A DNA stretch of 64,000 bases from Neodiprion pinetum (lineage: Eukaryota; Arthropoda; Insecta; Hymenoptera; Diprionidae), in assembly GCF_021155775.2 (NCBI RefSeq), contig NC_060234.1, positions 7,822,283-7,886,282 of the forward strand, given 5' to 3'. Positions within the stretch are counted from its first letter, which is position 1. Each line of letters opens with the position of its first letter. The notes under the pieces are model-generated. The model had not been told where the DNA came from, searched no databases, and worked only from the letters and a program-made list of their open reading frames with translations. This document shows positions 42,701-50,249 of the stretch, piece after piece. The position numbers and the translations under genes are program-made.

Positions 42701-44253
42701 CGCCGATGCGGTCTACTTTCATGTTTGGAAGCTAAAAAGAAATTCAAAACAACTCAAGATGGCGAGTATTTACTGATAATTGGTGGAAAGAACATGTCAA
42801 TATATTGTCACAATATGACCGGAGATCAGCCCTTGGAATACCTGACCCTTGCATCGGGTGACCATGAAAATTTCGCTGAAATATACGACAAAAGGTGCGT
42901 CATTTATCAGTTACAACAACGATCACAAACTCTGTAATTCCACCGTGGCATCGCACATAAACTGATTCGATTCGTGCATTTCTTAGTGTTGAGGCAAAGT
43001 CTGCTCTGTTTAAAAATATCTCAGAGAATACTTGGAAATTGATGCCTTACAGAGAACAGATTGTGCAAATTTGTCATCCTGAAGGCACAGTCCAATATTT
43101 CGGCTGTTAAAATTTGAAGCAAATTATAGGCACGACTTTCAAAAATACGTTTTTTTTTCGTTCGCTAACCAGCAATTTCAATACAAAGTTTGATTTGGTC
43201 TTACATTTTTTATCACAGATTGTTGGACCCAAGAACATGCCCATTCAATGGTCAGCGAAATGACAACTGTAAGTGTGCAAATTACACCGGCTCAACCTCA
43301 GGCCGAACAATGTTCAGAAGAATACGACTCGACCCCCGAACACTTATCGTTGATGGTAAGAGAAAAGATAAAAAGGATAATAATTATAGATTATTAACGG
43401 AAAAAAAAAGTTATTGATGTGGAACTAATTATAACTAGGGTTTTTTTCTGTCAAACTCCTGTACTTATTTAAAAAATATTCATTATTGTATGAATGAGCT
43501 TATTAATTTTGGCAAAAATTTAAAAGATATTAGATCGTTTCATAATGCGGTAAGAAATCTTCACCCGTCACAAGTTGTCGAAATAAGATTTTTGACATAA
43601 GTAGTATTTTTTACGGAAATGTATTGTAAAGACCACAAATGAATCAGAGGTAAACCAAATTGCGAAACCATAAAAATGTTCTGCTTTTTCCATCAATACC
43701 AGCAGATTACAAAAGTGAGGTGTCAAGCAGCAGTGGATGCGATAAATCAATACCACCGTATTATTACTGTTTGAGGAAAAAGTGTTTTAAAGCGTCGAGT
43801 GACACACATGCTTCTCATTTGACAATAATCATTCATACTTACAGTTGACGACTTCACATTTTCCTGGACAAAGGGATCGAAACGGGTCGAGTTTGGCAAA
43901 GCCGGTGATTGCTACAGTTCAGCACAGTGTCCACAAGGCCAATTTAGCATAAATTTAGTCGGTACTCAGCTGGGTTTGTCACCTACTCTATCCTGGGTTA
44001 GCCAAGGATCCATGACGTCGCGAATCATCAATAAAATAGTGAGTAAATAACATAATGTCATAAACACTACAAATAGTGTGCAATAAATGCGACTAAAATG
44101 ATACAACTTGCAAGTACGGAATGGTCTTATTACCATTCTATGATCACACTTTCTTCGTTACAGAACCAACAGAAGGTTGTGGGAAAATGCGGAGGATACT
44201 GTGGGTTCTGTAAATTACAGACCGGCCTGAAGCTGGATGTTTTACCTCCTTAG
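4008..44253 (+). CDS. AdamTS-A: GON-domain ADAMTS metalloprotease (ADAMTS9/20, GON-1, AdamTS-A type), 5'-partial, 25 exons
   Basis: Secreted zinc endopeptidase of the extracellular matrix; relatives cleave proteoglycans and basement-membrane components and act in cell migration and organ shape. Exons: 4008-4194, 19518-19755, 19952-20150, 26431-26648, 26867-27019, 27628-27777, 29189-29330, 30908-31089, 32327-32488, 32571-32659, 32803-33150, 33533-33699, 34296-34546, 35386-35758, 36440-36601, 36677-36817, 37067-37186, 37325-37495, 37574-37789, 39110-39292, 41956-42144, 42569-42894, 43219-43355, 43845-44038, 44164-44253. All junctions are GT-AG, every phase matches, and the frame stays open to TAG at 44251. 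Domain order is prodomain, protease with HEIGHVLSMPH, disintegrin-like, TSR1, Cys-rich, spacer, TSR2-11, GON. The GON domain places it in the ADAMTS9/20 group. The start codon and signal peptide are missing and presumably lie left of the window. The symbol follows the Drosophila orthologue group and is an inference. Confidence 0.95.
6759..6797. repeat. (AG)n microsatellite
   Basis: About 19 perfect AG units within intron 1 of the ADAMTS gene. A shorter, interrupted AG tract occurs near 23850-23878. Confidence 0.95.
7137..7751. mobile_element. MITE-like inverted-repeat element rich in TTCTGTAGAA motifs
   Basis: The ends are inverted copies: the left begins cgattctacagaaatcagtt and the right ends aactgatttctgtagaatcg. 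Homology continues for about 210-255 bases per arm around a core of about 150 bases. The arms carry a dozen variants of the palindromic motif TTCTGTAGAA. No transposase is encoded, so it would be non-autonomous. Confidence 0.8.
7821..8102. mobile_element. Fold-back MITE with arms of about 115 bases
   Basis: The left arm (7821-7935) and right arm (7988-8102) are near-perfect inverted copies; for example gtttccgagtaaacgc on the left reads gcgtttactcggaaac on the right. The loop is about 50 bases. A TA flank on each side could be the target duplication. No coding capacity. Confidence 0.8.
8103..10635. other. Intron 1 of the ADAMTS gene: nothing recognised
   Basis: Only short open frames without family resemblance. 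The stretch 8450-8750 and 9650-10440 are less AT-rich than their surroundings but show no convincing exon. Confidence 0.4.
10636..10820. repeat. Short inverted-repeat element
   Basis: Arms 10636-10683 and 10772-10820 are inverted copies; the shared core is gaaatcttgga and aaggaaacct, each present in reverse complement on the right. It looks like a small decayed MITE. Confidence 0.65.
10821..15447. other. Intron 1 of the ADAMTS gene: nothing recognised
   Basis: AT-rich intronic sequence with no supported gene, RNA or repeat pair. Confidence 0.4.
15448..15600 (-). mobile_element. Family B MITE, fragment
   Basis: It contains gactgcgcatgagcgag followed by gcaggttggccaactgaaac, both diagnostic of the family B copies at 42252 and 44276. 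Boundaries are approximate and the rest of the element is lost or too diverged. Confidence 0.6.
16240..16504 (-). mobile_element. Family B MITE, fragment, abutting a family A copy
   Basis: It shares ttttacgcatgcgcaatcgg, a central block (caattcgccacttta) and the terminal ctcctctcgg with the reverse complement of the 20338-20987 copy. The family A element begins within a few bases of its end, so one inserted at or beside the terminus of the other. Confidence 0.65.
16505..16903 (+). mobile_element. Family A MITE, copy 1
   Basis: About 400 bases with terminal inverted repeats ccgggac...gtcccgg extending through about 40 bases to gcgcatgcgc at both ends. It matches four other copies in this window. 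The flanks are ata and cata, consistent with a TA-type target. No open frame for a transposase. Confidence 0.9.
17518..17561. repeat. (GTT)n(ATT)n compound microsatellite
   Basis: Six to seven GTT units followed by about seven ATT units. It sits where the 3' tail of the adjacent LINE remnant would be. Confidence 0.9.
17518..18690 (-). pseudogene. Non-LTR retrotransposon (LINE) remnant with reverse transcriptase fragment
   Basis: An open frame at 17851-18264 (- strand) encodes reverse transcriptase motifs: PSNYKPISRISNFARIYEKL, then FLKKYKILSNSPFGF, then AVFLDLAEAFHTVNH, matching the usual SNYRPIS, QFGFR and FLDLSKAFD blocks of Jockey/CR1-like elements. Upstream (18265-18690) frame-broken sequence still shows LINE-like coding (LLKERNKISREGKYQN). 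Downstream on the same strand lies an (AAT)n(AAC)n tract at 17518-17561, which could be the 3' microsatellite tail. Dead and truncated. Confidence 0.8.
19518..19755 (+). CDS. AdamTS-A: ADAMTS exon 2: prodomain, acidic and basic linker
   Basis: It enters with two bases to complete the split codon and ends in phase 2 at donor GTTATA. It encodes a charged stretch with HPRRERRSIYRK, where RRERR fits a furin-type cleavage site, followed by a Tyr/Asp-rich segment. Prodomains of this family are usually cut at several such sites. Confidence 0.85.
19952..20150 (+). CDS. AdamTS-A: ADAMTS exon 3: prodomain end and start of the metalloprotease domain
   Basis: It encodes WRPRRALPQEYFIEIMVVAD. The RPRR tetrad is a furin consensus just before the first strand of the catalytic domain (FIEIMVVADAKM). 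It ends in phase 0 at a GTGAGT donor. Confidence 0.95.
20535..20741. mobile_element. Solo LTR (copia-like) inside the family B MITE
   Basis: The 207-base block begins TGTAAC and ends GTTACA (TG...CA with inverted termini) and contains TATA-rich sequence and an AATAAA signal. The empty site is visible in the sister MITE near 44470, which reads ctatgatgactcg. Here the flanks are ACGAT and ATGAC, which fits a 5-base duplication of ATGAT with one change on each side. No internal region, so a solo LTR. Confidence 0.65.
20611..20646. repeat. (TA)n microsatellite
   Basis: An imperfect TA run inside the solo LTR. Confidence 0.9.
22028..22235. repeat. Small inverted-repeat element
   Basis: The left arm starts acacgcagagaaaggattc and the right arm holds gaatcctttctccgcgtgt, its inverse. 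Homology continues about 50 bases per arm. Probably a short MITE in ADAMTS intron 3. Confidence 0.65.
25824..26220 (+). mobile_element. Family A MITE, copy 2
   Basis: Same orientation and structure as copy 1, with ends ccgggac and tcccgg and gcatgcgc near both termini. It ends about 210 bases before ADAMTS exon 4. Confidence 0.9.
26431..26648 (+). CDS. AdamTS-A: ADAMTS exon 4: metalloprotease domain
   Basis: Phase 0 entry. It encodes VSLIYKDPSIGNAISIVVVK, then the FCLWQKHNN and HYDAALLLTR motifs that mark the reprolysin/ADAMTS catalytic domain. It ends in phase 2. Confidence 0.97.
26867..27019 (+). CDS. AdamTS-A: ADAMTS exon 5: catalytic zinc site, first part
   Basis: It encodes RCDTLGLAQLGKMC, then AFTIAHEIGHV. 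The HEXXH motif holds the catalytic Glu and two zinc-binding His. The Val codon is split by the intron (gt/a), which fixes the donor at 27020 (GTACGA). Confidence 0.93.
27040..27502 (-). pseudogene. Unidentified broken coding-like fragment in ADAMTS intron 5
   Basis: On the - strand two or three short frames read like protein: CIPAFRGHTITVIHLFGII, then KDWTTASSEDAVNIGLQQIE, then VKDLKVVYFFLDALELPKNN, with frame shifts between them. I could not identify the family. It could be a decayed retrocopy or transposon piece, or chance. Confidence 0.3.
27628..27777 (+). CDS. AdamTS-A: ADAMTS exon 6: third zinc His and Met-turn
   Basis: It encodes LSMPHDDDKNC, supplying the third zinc-binding His, then NVMSRML with the Met-turn, and WSNCSRHFVTDYL. 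Donor GTCAGT after 'tta ga' gives YLDSGYGNCLLDEP across the junction, the usual family sequence. Confidence 0.93.
29189..29330 (+). CDS. AdamTS-A: ADAMTS exon 7: disintegrin-like domain
   Basis: It encodes SGYGNCLLDEP, then LPGEDYSENKQCELVFGVG and KICPFM. It ends in phase 0 at GTGAGT. Confidence 0.95.
30407..30809 (-). mobile_element. Family A MITE, copy 3
   Basis: Reverse orientation relative to copy 1. Ends ccgggacaatctcttgaaac and ctcccgg, with flanking TATA on both sides. It ends 98 bases upstream of ADAMTS exon 8. Confidence 0.9.
30908..31089 (+). CDS. AdamTS-A: ADAMTS exon 8: disintegrin-like end and start of TSR1
   Basis: It encodes CRRLWCTAP, TQHMPWADGTAC and VDGQWGPWG; WxxW is the usual C-mannosylation motif of a TSR. 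The acceptor has a poor pyrimidine tract, and a family A MITE ends only 98 bases upstream. It ends in phase 2 at GTGAGT. Confidence 0.93.
32327..32488 (+). CDS. AdamTS-A: ADAMTS exon 9: TSR1 (central repeat)
   Basis: It encodes YGECSRTCGGGIKKKYREC and CGTKDCP. CSRTC fits the O-fucosylation consensus CxxS/TC. It ends in phase 2. Confidence 0.96.
32571..32659 (+). CDS. AdamTS-A: ADAMTS exon 10: Cys-rich domain start
   Basis: A short exon, 82 bases after exon 9. It encodes EEQCSKFNNNNMNI and VKWHAKYNR, the standard start of the ADAMTS Cys-rich domain. It ends in phase 1. Confidence 0.95.
32803..33150 (+). CDS. AdamTS-A: ADAMTS exon 11: Cys-rich domain and spacer start
   Basis: It encodes DGTPCGLDTFDICVNGRC, LDTCGVCKGDNSTC and the spacer start VTKIPAGSSYIDIKQ. 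All are hallmark motifs of the family. It ends in phase 1 at GTAATT. Confidence 0.97.
33533..33699 (+). CDS. AdamTS-A: ADAMTS exon 12: spacer
   Basis: It encodes ALKNGETGENILNGKY, IEYSGPE and the spacer strand RPIAFDLILE. Phase 1 entry, phase 0 exit at GTGAGT. Confidence 0.95.
34296..34546 (+). CDS. AdamTS-A: ADAMTS exon 13: spacer end and TSR2
   Basis: It encodes ILSVGSLYPPQISYEYTVPK, then TSR2 with WVLSDWTSCNRVCQG. CNRVC lacks the O-fucose acceptor Ser/Thr. It ends in phase 2 at GTCAGT. Confidence 0.94.
35386..35758 (+). CDS. AdamTS-A: ADAMTS exon 14: TSR3, TSR4 and first strand of TSR5
   Basis: The longest exon seen. It encodes ECSSHCGPG (TSR3), HCSKTCGGG (TSR4) and WTLALDWTP, the first strand of TSR5. 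TSR3 lacks the fucosylation consensus; TSR4 has it. It ends in phase 0 at GTATGT. Confidence 0.95.
36440..36601 (+). CDS. AdamTS-A: ADAMTS exon 15: rest of TSR5
   Basis: It opens exactly at CSVTCGNG and closes with WHSSEWSP, the first strand of TSR6. Phase 0 at both ends. Confidence 0.95.
36677..36817 (+). CDS. AdamTS-A: ADAMTS exon 16: rest of TSR6
   Basis: It opens at CSVSCGEG after a 75-base intron and ends at LCKHQPCPIQ. Phase 0 at both ends. Confidence 0.95.
37067..37186 (+). CDS. AdamTS-A: ADAMTS exon 17: linker and first strand of TSR7
   Basis: It encodes an acidic linker (ADSDDFNKQHENEIDQF) and then YTWRTGSFGN, the opening strand of TSR7. Phase 0 at both ends. Confidence 0.88.
37325..37495 (+). 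CDS. AdamTS-A: ADAMTS exon 18: rest of TSR7
   Basis: It opens at CSKPCNGG, which lacks the fucosylation Ser/Thr, and closes with WNTGDWSQ. Phase 0 at both ends. Confidence 0.94.
37574..37789 (+). CDS. AdamTS-A: ADAMTS exon 19: rest of TSR8 and linker
   Basis: It opens at CASTCGPG and ends with a linker and WRVSKFTP, the first strand of TSR9. Phase 0 at both ends, donor GTAAGT. Confidence 0.94.
39110..39292 (+). CDS. AdamTS-A: ADAMTS exon 20: rest of TSR9
   Basis: It opens at CSKSCGYG and closes with WQEGPWTE. Phase 0 at both ends. The donor (GTACCC) is weak; the next exon fits in phase. Confidence 0.9.
40106..40501 (-). mobile_element. Family A MITE, copy 4
   Basis: Reverse orientation, 396 bases, flanked by TATA on both sides, in ADAMTS intron 20. 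The distal gcgcatgcgc palindrome has decayed to gtgcgtgcgc. Confidence 0.9.
41956..42144 (+). CDS. AdamTS-A: ADAMTS exon 21: rest of TSR10
   Basis: It opens at CSAECGNG, with no fucosylation consensus, and closes with YWVAEPWRK. Phase 0 at both ends. The donor is GTACCG. Confidence 0.92.
42252..42530 (-). mobile_element. Family B MITE, internally deleted
   Basis: The left end (cttagcagattgagtac, ctgcgcatgcgcgag) and right end (ttgcgcatgcgcagtcac, ctgctaagtttcaccgtc, cattcggta) are inverted copies. Its right terminus lies 38 bases upstream of ADAMTS exon 22, so it probably includes or displaced the branch-point region. Confidence 0.8.
42569..42894 (+). CDS. AdamTS-A: ADAMTS exon 22: rest of TSR11 and start of GON domain
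   Basis: It opens at CSATCGRKG, then LLSCLEAKKKF and DGEYLLIIGGKNMSIYC, the start of the GON domain. A family B MITE ends 38 bases before the exon. It ends in phase 2. Confidence 0.96.
43219..43355 (+). CDS. AdamTS-A: ADAMTS exon 23: GON domain
   Basis: It encodes DPRTCPFNGQRNDNCKC and FRRIRLDPRTLIV. Phase 2 entry, phase 1 exit at GTAAGA. Confidence 0.94.
43845..44038 (+). CDS. AdamTS-A: ADAMTS exon 24: GON domain
   Basis: It encodes DDFTFSW, FGKAGDCYSSAQCPQGQFSI and LVGTQLGL, all GON-domain features. It ends in phase 0 at GTGAGT. Confidence 0.95.
44164..44253 (+). CDS. AdamTS-A: ADAMTS exon 25: GON domain end and stop
   Basis: It encodes KVVGKCGGYCGFC and a short tail ending LDVLPP before TAG at 44251-44253. 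The CGGYCGFC pattern is the last cysteine cluster of the GON domain. Confidence 0.95.
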   Translation, partial: NQQKVVGKCGGYCGFCKLQTGLKLDVLPP

Positions 44254-45000
44254 TCAAAGCGTCAAGGTAATTATGTGCCGACATAACACTACGAAACTTA
44301 GCAGATAGAGTAACTGAATGCGCATATGCGAAATAATTAAACTCTATTGGTTAATGAGCTCGTAACATGGTAATATTTTCGTCTGAGAATCAGGGCAGCC
44401 AACTTACTCGAAACGGGACATGCAATGTCAAACTCTTCCGCGTCAAGTGGCGAATTAAAGTTATGTCGCTATGATGACTCGTAGTAGTCGTGGGTCATCA
44501 GTCAATTGACTATCAAAGTTTTTCAAGCATTCCCGAATTAATATACCGACTGTTTGAGATCCGCTTAACCGAAAGACCTGTCTAACCGAAGAAAATTGGC
44601 ATCACCTACCAAACATCCGTAAGCCGCGTTTGACAGCTGAAACTTGAGGTGGCTAACCTGCGTAAGAATCCAATAACGCTCGCGCATGCGCAGTTCGATG
44701 CTTGATCTTCTTTATCAGTTTCACAGTTTAATCTCTGCGTATTCAGACTCTCATGAACTATGTACTGATAGAACTTGATGAATTGAAAAACTACTGACAT
44801 ACACACTCCTAGTCTTTCGATGAAATTGAATTTTCGTGATAAATTTTTGATTTCATCTTGTCAACAGCTTTCCGAAGACTGCAGATGGCATGAGTGCCAG
44901 GATATGCCAATAGAATTGGCAATGTTGCTGCCTTTCATCATTGCCACACCGAGTGCCTTTAAACCTCTGGCTCTGCGCTGGGACCATTAAAAAAACATAG
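44254..45000 (+). other. Probable 3'-UTR of the ADAMTS gene, interrupted by a MITE
   Basis: A GTAATT donor-like site at 44266 and an acceptor-like tcaacag ending at 44868 bracket the family B MITE. Downstream, 44869-44988 keeps an open frame ending TAA. It might be a spliced 3'-UTR exon; transcript evidence is needed. I saw no convincing poly(A) signal before AATAAA at 45963. Confidence 0.3.
44276..44741 (+). mobile_element. Family B MITE, nearly full length
   Basis: It starts tgccgacataac, followed by gaaacttagcagatagagta, and ends with gctcgcgcatgcgcagt and atcagtttcacag. About 466 bases. It shows the empty site of the solo LTR found in the 20338 copy. Confidence 0.75.
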
Positions 45001-48000
45001 CTATTCAACTGAGTGTGCAGCACCTCTATTTCCGTATTGGAAATTGGGGGAAAAAAAAAAATGTCAATGGCGAAACAGCAAGTCTCTTTTTTAACTTGAC
45101 AGAATTGTTAATGTTATTCATAATTATATACGCTACGTATGATTGTAAACGATTAATTGAAACCAGAATGTTCAGCGAGAACAGCTACTGTACGGCTCTA
45201 TTTTTTTTTTTTTGTGCGAAGTTTTTAAGCGACAGGTTGGAGTTATTGGTAAACGCTTGGCAAGGGTTTGCTGTTTCAAGACTGATATTTTTAACATTTT
45301 AAGCTTCTAGAACGAGGGCATCTGTCCGACGAACAGTTTGAATTCTTGTAATATTGGTCCCAGAACAAGACGGAGTAAGTTAACCAAGGTAATTATAGGG
45401 CCCAATACTACTATTATCGAGGAACACGTAAGCTAAGATATTACGACTAATTATTATTCTAAGTCATGTTCCGTACTAAGCCCACCTGTATTAGACATAG
45501 ACTGTTGCTTGGAACATGAAGGCTAATTGGTGCTAGAGAAAATCAATACCAAATTTTAGGAATTTAAAATTTTATTCGCAAATTTTTCCTCATTAATATT
45601 ATCAATGCCTGAAGATCGAGTACGAGAATTGTATAACTAATTACAATTACATTTCGTTGAAATAAGTCAAAGCCCAACTCGCTACTGGTAATTGGTAAAA
45701 AATGTTTCAAATCTCATCTAAAAGAAAGGAAAAATAAGTTTTAACCAGTTAAAGACCTGAGCCCGTAATTATGGCACCAAACGTAAAAGTCAGACGGAAA
45801 ATTCTTCACATTCCTGACTTTAAATTAACTGCGAAGCGATGAAACAGTTAGAACTTGAGAAGTGAACTCGCATTTCTATAAACTATCACTATTTCCTGCA
45901 CAAAGTTGAGATTTGCTCGTAATCTTCAGGATTGAAATATATTACCCGAAATTCTGCGCACTAATAAACTCACAAGAGAATGATGGATTTCGGGATTTTA
46001 GAGAAAAAAAAATTTGAGTGAAATTTTCAACGTATTTCAGCTAATTGAACATTAGACATTTTAAAACAAAATGCAATGAAGAGCTTTGGAATTATCTGTT
46101 GAACAATAATTTTACCAGAACATTTCTTCATAGGTGGTTAATTCCTTTGGTATAAATAATGATTTTGAACTCGGTAAATATACGTACTACGATACATAGA
46201 AGCATTTTTTAGGTGAATTAATAAAAACTATGCGAAATTATTGCAAAACCAGCGCGTAATCTTGTTTAGAACATAAATTTCTCTAGCAGATCCAAAATTG
46301 TACATAAGTAAATTAGACAATAGAAAATAATGCGAGCCAATTTACACGTATAGAAATATATTGCTATTAGTATCTTCAAGGAGAAAAACAAGCTGTCAAC
46401 GAATTTGAAAAAGCAAATTAGATTGTCCGATGAACTCCATAGTAATAATCGTAAAATATTGATACGTGCTGAAAGAGAGCGTTAAAAAACATATTCCGCT
46501 ATATACAGTAGAATTATATTTCTTTCGTGTAATGTACTATTTTTATTGAATTCACAAAATGGCATAAGATCCGAGACTGTATATCAAATAGTACACTATG
46601 TCATTTTTGTGATTGCGTGGTCCAGAAAATTTTAATAATAAGTATAAATGATTAAGTATACATAGATAAAATCGTCGGATGAATCGTCTGTAGGAAACTT
46701 GATGTTTAAAACGAAATTTTTAATCAAACGCTAGGATATATCAGTCAGTTTTAAATTAAAATATGACCATTGATTTAGGAAGAAAATGTGGTGAAATTGT
46801 GGAATTTGATTTGATAGAATTTTAAATTCATACCACGATTACACCGTACTTTGCGACTAGGCATCTGTAAATCTATGGACGATCTGATCTTAAGAACACT
46901 AAGCCCGAATTTGTGCTCTCTAATTACTGTATGCGAAAAATCTAGAATTTGCCAATTTGCCGTCAGCATAACGCACTGCCATATATATCTTTACGTTATG
47001 TGTTACTTATAAATGATAATAATATCCTCTTAGAGTATGGAATATGCTTGTTGAAATAATAAAATGTTAGTTAACCTGTAGCAACGTTCTTTTTCTGTTG
47101 AAAATTGAACCGACAGTCAAGAAGAATTATTCTCAAATTTGCATTTCAACATGGAAAGCATATTCAGTACACAATTTTCATACTCGTAGTAGTTCAATTG
47201 AAAATTGCACAATTTGTACTAACTGCATTATAATTTTATGTGCCACATTACTTGACACTTACAGTTTGAAGAAAAAACCCATTAGTTTAAATCTCATAGT
47301 CAAACGATTAGAATAGATCAATTCTACAGCGTATAATTATCTACCGAACAGCTTCTCATCTAACAAACTAACTTTTTGTTTAATCAAAAACGATAATTTT
47401 AATATACAACGTAAAAGTCACCCCAGTACGTATTTTAAACAGTTTGAGGTAGGACACAGTTACCATTCAATGCGTTGTATGTATACTTGGTAGTAAATCA
47501 TGTTCCTACTACGCGGGATTTTGACGCACTATGAAAACAGGATAATACGTGATGATTCGTGCGAGATAATATTTTGAACGCATGGCTCGTGCACATCACA
47601 TTTTCTATGCTTTCAACATTGAAAATGACGTATTTATGCAACTATTAATATCATCATTACGCAATTGAATTGCAAAATAACTATCAAATTGGTTAATATT
47701 CCAGTGAATTTGAATATCTGTAGTTAACTTATCCAGATCTGCAGGGGAAATCGATTCGTTTTCGAAGATTTTTTACTTGTAATTCTTTTCCTAAACGAAT
47801 ATAACAAGTAGGTTCCCACTCCTGATAAAAACTGTTGTATTATCGTCGTAATAATAAATGCAATGGGAATGTCGATTCAATAACATTCTAGATAGCGATT
47901 ACATGGAATACTGTTATCACTGATAAGTAATGAATAATTATGGAAACCGCCATGATATTTCCTGTTATCATGATATTACAAATTTGCACCATTTCCATGA

Positions 48001-49304
48001 GAACCATTCGTATATAATAATTTCATCGTGACTCTTACCCGCATAACAATGAATATTTCAGAAAACTTTCTGAAATCTTTCATGAAAGGAAAAAAACATT
48101 TCAAAAATACTTCGAAAAAAAGGTTGCTGCAAGTTGAAAATGTCCGTGCCAGAAACTTGCAAAAGATTTCTTGATTGTTGCTGTTCTTAAAAAGATTCTC
48201 ATAATCTTTCTATAAAATATTTTATTGAAAGTTTCTCAGAAAGATTTCATGTTATGTGGGTACTGCCAAAGCAAAGTATTTCTAAACATAATTTGGCTAG
48301 ATTTTTACAGCGAATACATGCGTGTATAAGAAAACTATGATTAGTCCGATACTCTAATTATGATTACGTGAATAACCATAATCAAATAATCACGATCATG
48401 CCAGTTTCTCATCGGAGTTTTGCAAACCATTCGCAGAAATTCGTTGAGTTTTAATATAGTAATCAAACTCCGGTATCAACGATCACACCCTATACATATA
48501 ATGTAACTCATCATTCAACACAGCCAAGCCGATTATTGCTTCTCCTAAAACCCATGTTCTCATTGGTTCGTATACATATCGTGTCGCAATTAACCTGTAA
48601 TTCCTTTTACCATACTATTATTTTTTACTTTTGTACAGCTATATCTGATTATTAATTTAACATATGGAAGTTTACACAGTATATTACATATTATCAAATA
48701 ATTTTATTGACACCAAAACTTACAATACATATTAATATAACTATACACTACTGTCTGTTGAAAAGTATGCTATCAGAAATTACTATACATGTATGTGAAC
48801 TCCGTGTACGTAAATTATTATTTAAATATATATAATTGATAAAATAAACAACATGTATTATGTCATTTATGTATGATTCGTTATAAACTTAGATTTTAAA
48901 AAATTCAACATCGTTATGAGGAAGAAGATTTCAATTCATGATGCGTAAAAGTTTCATTAATGACGAGATGCATCTAATTTAATCATTTCGATTATTGTGT
49001 ATGCCGATAAAAATTGATACGGGACAAAACATGGAATGTAAATTTGCTATCGCTGCAAGTACAATGGCACTTACTTATCACGTTTATAAAACTAATTAAA
49101 TATGCAGCGAAACTATGTTGATTCGTAGAATTGATGATTCAGAGGGAAAAAACATTATTTCGGCATGTTTCCTGCCCTAACAACTGGATCTTTATAGTCA
49201 GTGAATTTTAAGTTTAGTGACTTTCAGGTTTTTGTATGAAAAATTGATTCAACTTGGCAGATCAGCGAGGTTATTCGAGTAAATTCGGAAAACCGATGTT
49301 CCTA
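45001..49304. other. Intergenic: no gene recognised
   Basis: 4.3 kb of AT-rich sequence with only short open frames. No exon, RNA gene or repeat pair that I could support. It may include the distal ADAMTS 3'-UTR. Confidence 0.4.
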
Positions 49305-49688
49305 CCGGGACAATCTCTTGAAACTTGAAAATGAACCGCGCATGCGCGAGTTTTATCAGCTGTTCATCCCAAGTTTCAGCTGTCAAACTCTGTTTCTGGC
49401 GGCGATGTAGTTGCTCCGAATTTTCGAGGTTAGAATCTCAAATAATTGAGGCAGTGACTCTGAAAGGATTGGGAAACATTTGTTATCGGGTCGGAATGTT
49501 GATTCTTCAAAGAACGGTAGTAATTTGATGCTTATACTCTTTGAAAATCCAAACTTAGACATTATGCGTACGTTGGCCCGCCTGCATTGCAGACAAAAAT
49601 ATCGCTGCGGGAAGAATTCGCCCACCAATGAGATTGAATTATTTGGCGCATGCGCGGTTGATTTTCAAGTTTCAAGAGATTGTCCCGG
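49305..49688 (-). mobile_element. Family A MITE, copy 5
   Basis: Reverse orientation, 384 bases, both ends and both gcgcatgcgc palindromes intact. It lies about 300 bases outside the left edge of the palindrome. Confidence 0.9.
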
Positions 49689-50243
49689 TATATGCCTAGA
49701 AAACATGACTTTTACCCACGACCTTCTATATGTTTATTCGTTTTTTCAGTTCCTGAATATTCAACCCAGGCGGATTCGGTTCCACCGTATTATTACAGTG
49801 TGTTTTATTATTTTTATTCCGGTGATTTTTCGGTGGGACATTGGTATGCTTTTAATCTAATTACACTGAAAATACAGTGTAAGACATTCTTCCGAAATCT
49901 AAGTGTAACTTCAATTCAATTTCAATGGGACGGTATCTACCAGGGAATGAATCAACATGCTGACACAGATCCATTTTGCCAGAAGAAAGTATGATGATGT
50001 AATATCTGATTACTGGAAATTTTTGACGTGGCATTGTCGGATCTTTTTTTTTCTTACGCGAAAACATCGAAATCATCTGCAATCGAATGTCGCAGAAGGT
50101 AGTAAATTTTTAAATAAGAATGAAATTAACATAAAGCGACAGTCACATGAATGAAAAATTTACAGCGAAACGGCATTGGTACTTGGGTACCAATAACGTG
50201 GCGTGAGGTTCGAATTTTCGAGTAGATACATAGACAGTGAATA

Positions 50244-50249
50244 TTTATT
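50244..50249 (-). terminator. Poly(A) signal of peptide gene copy 1
   Basis: AATAAA on the - strand about 500 bases after the stop codon, conserved at the matching place in the other arm. Confidence 0.5.
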
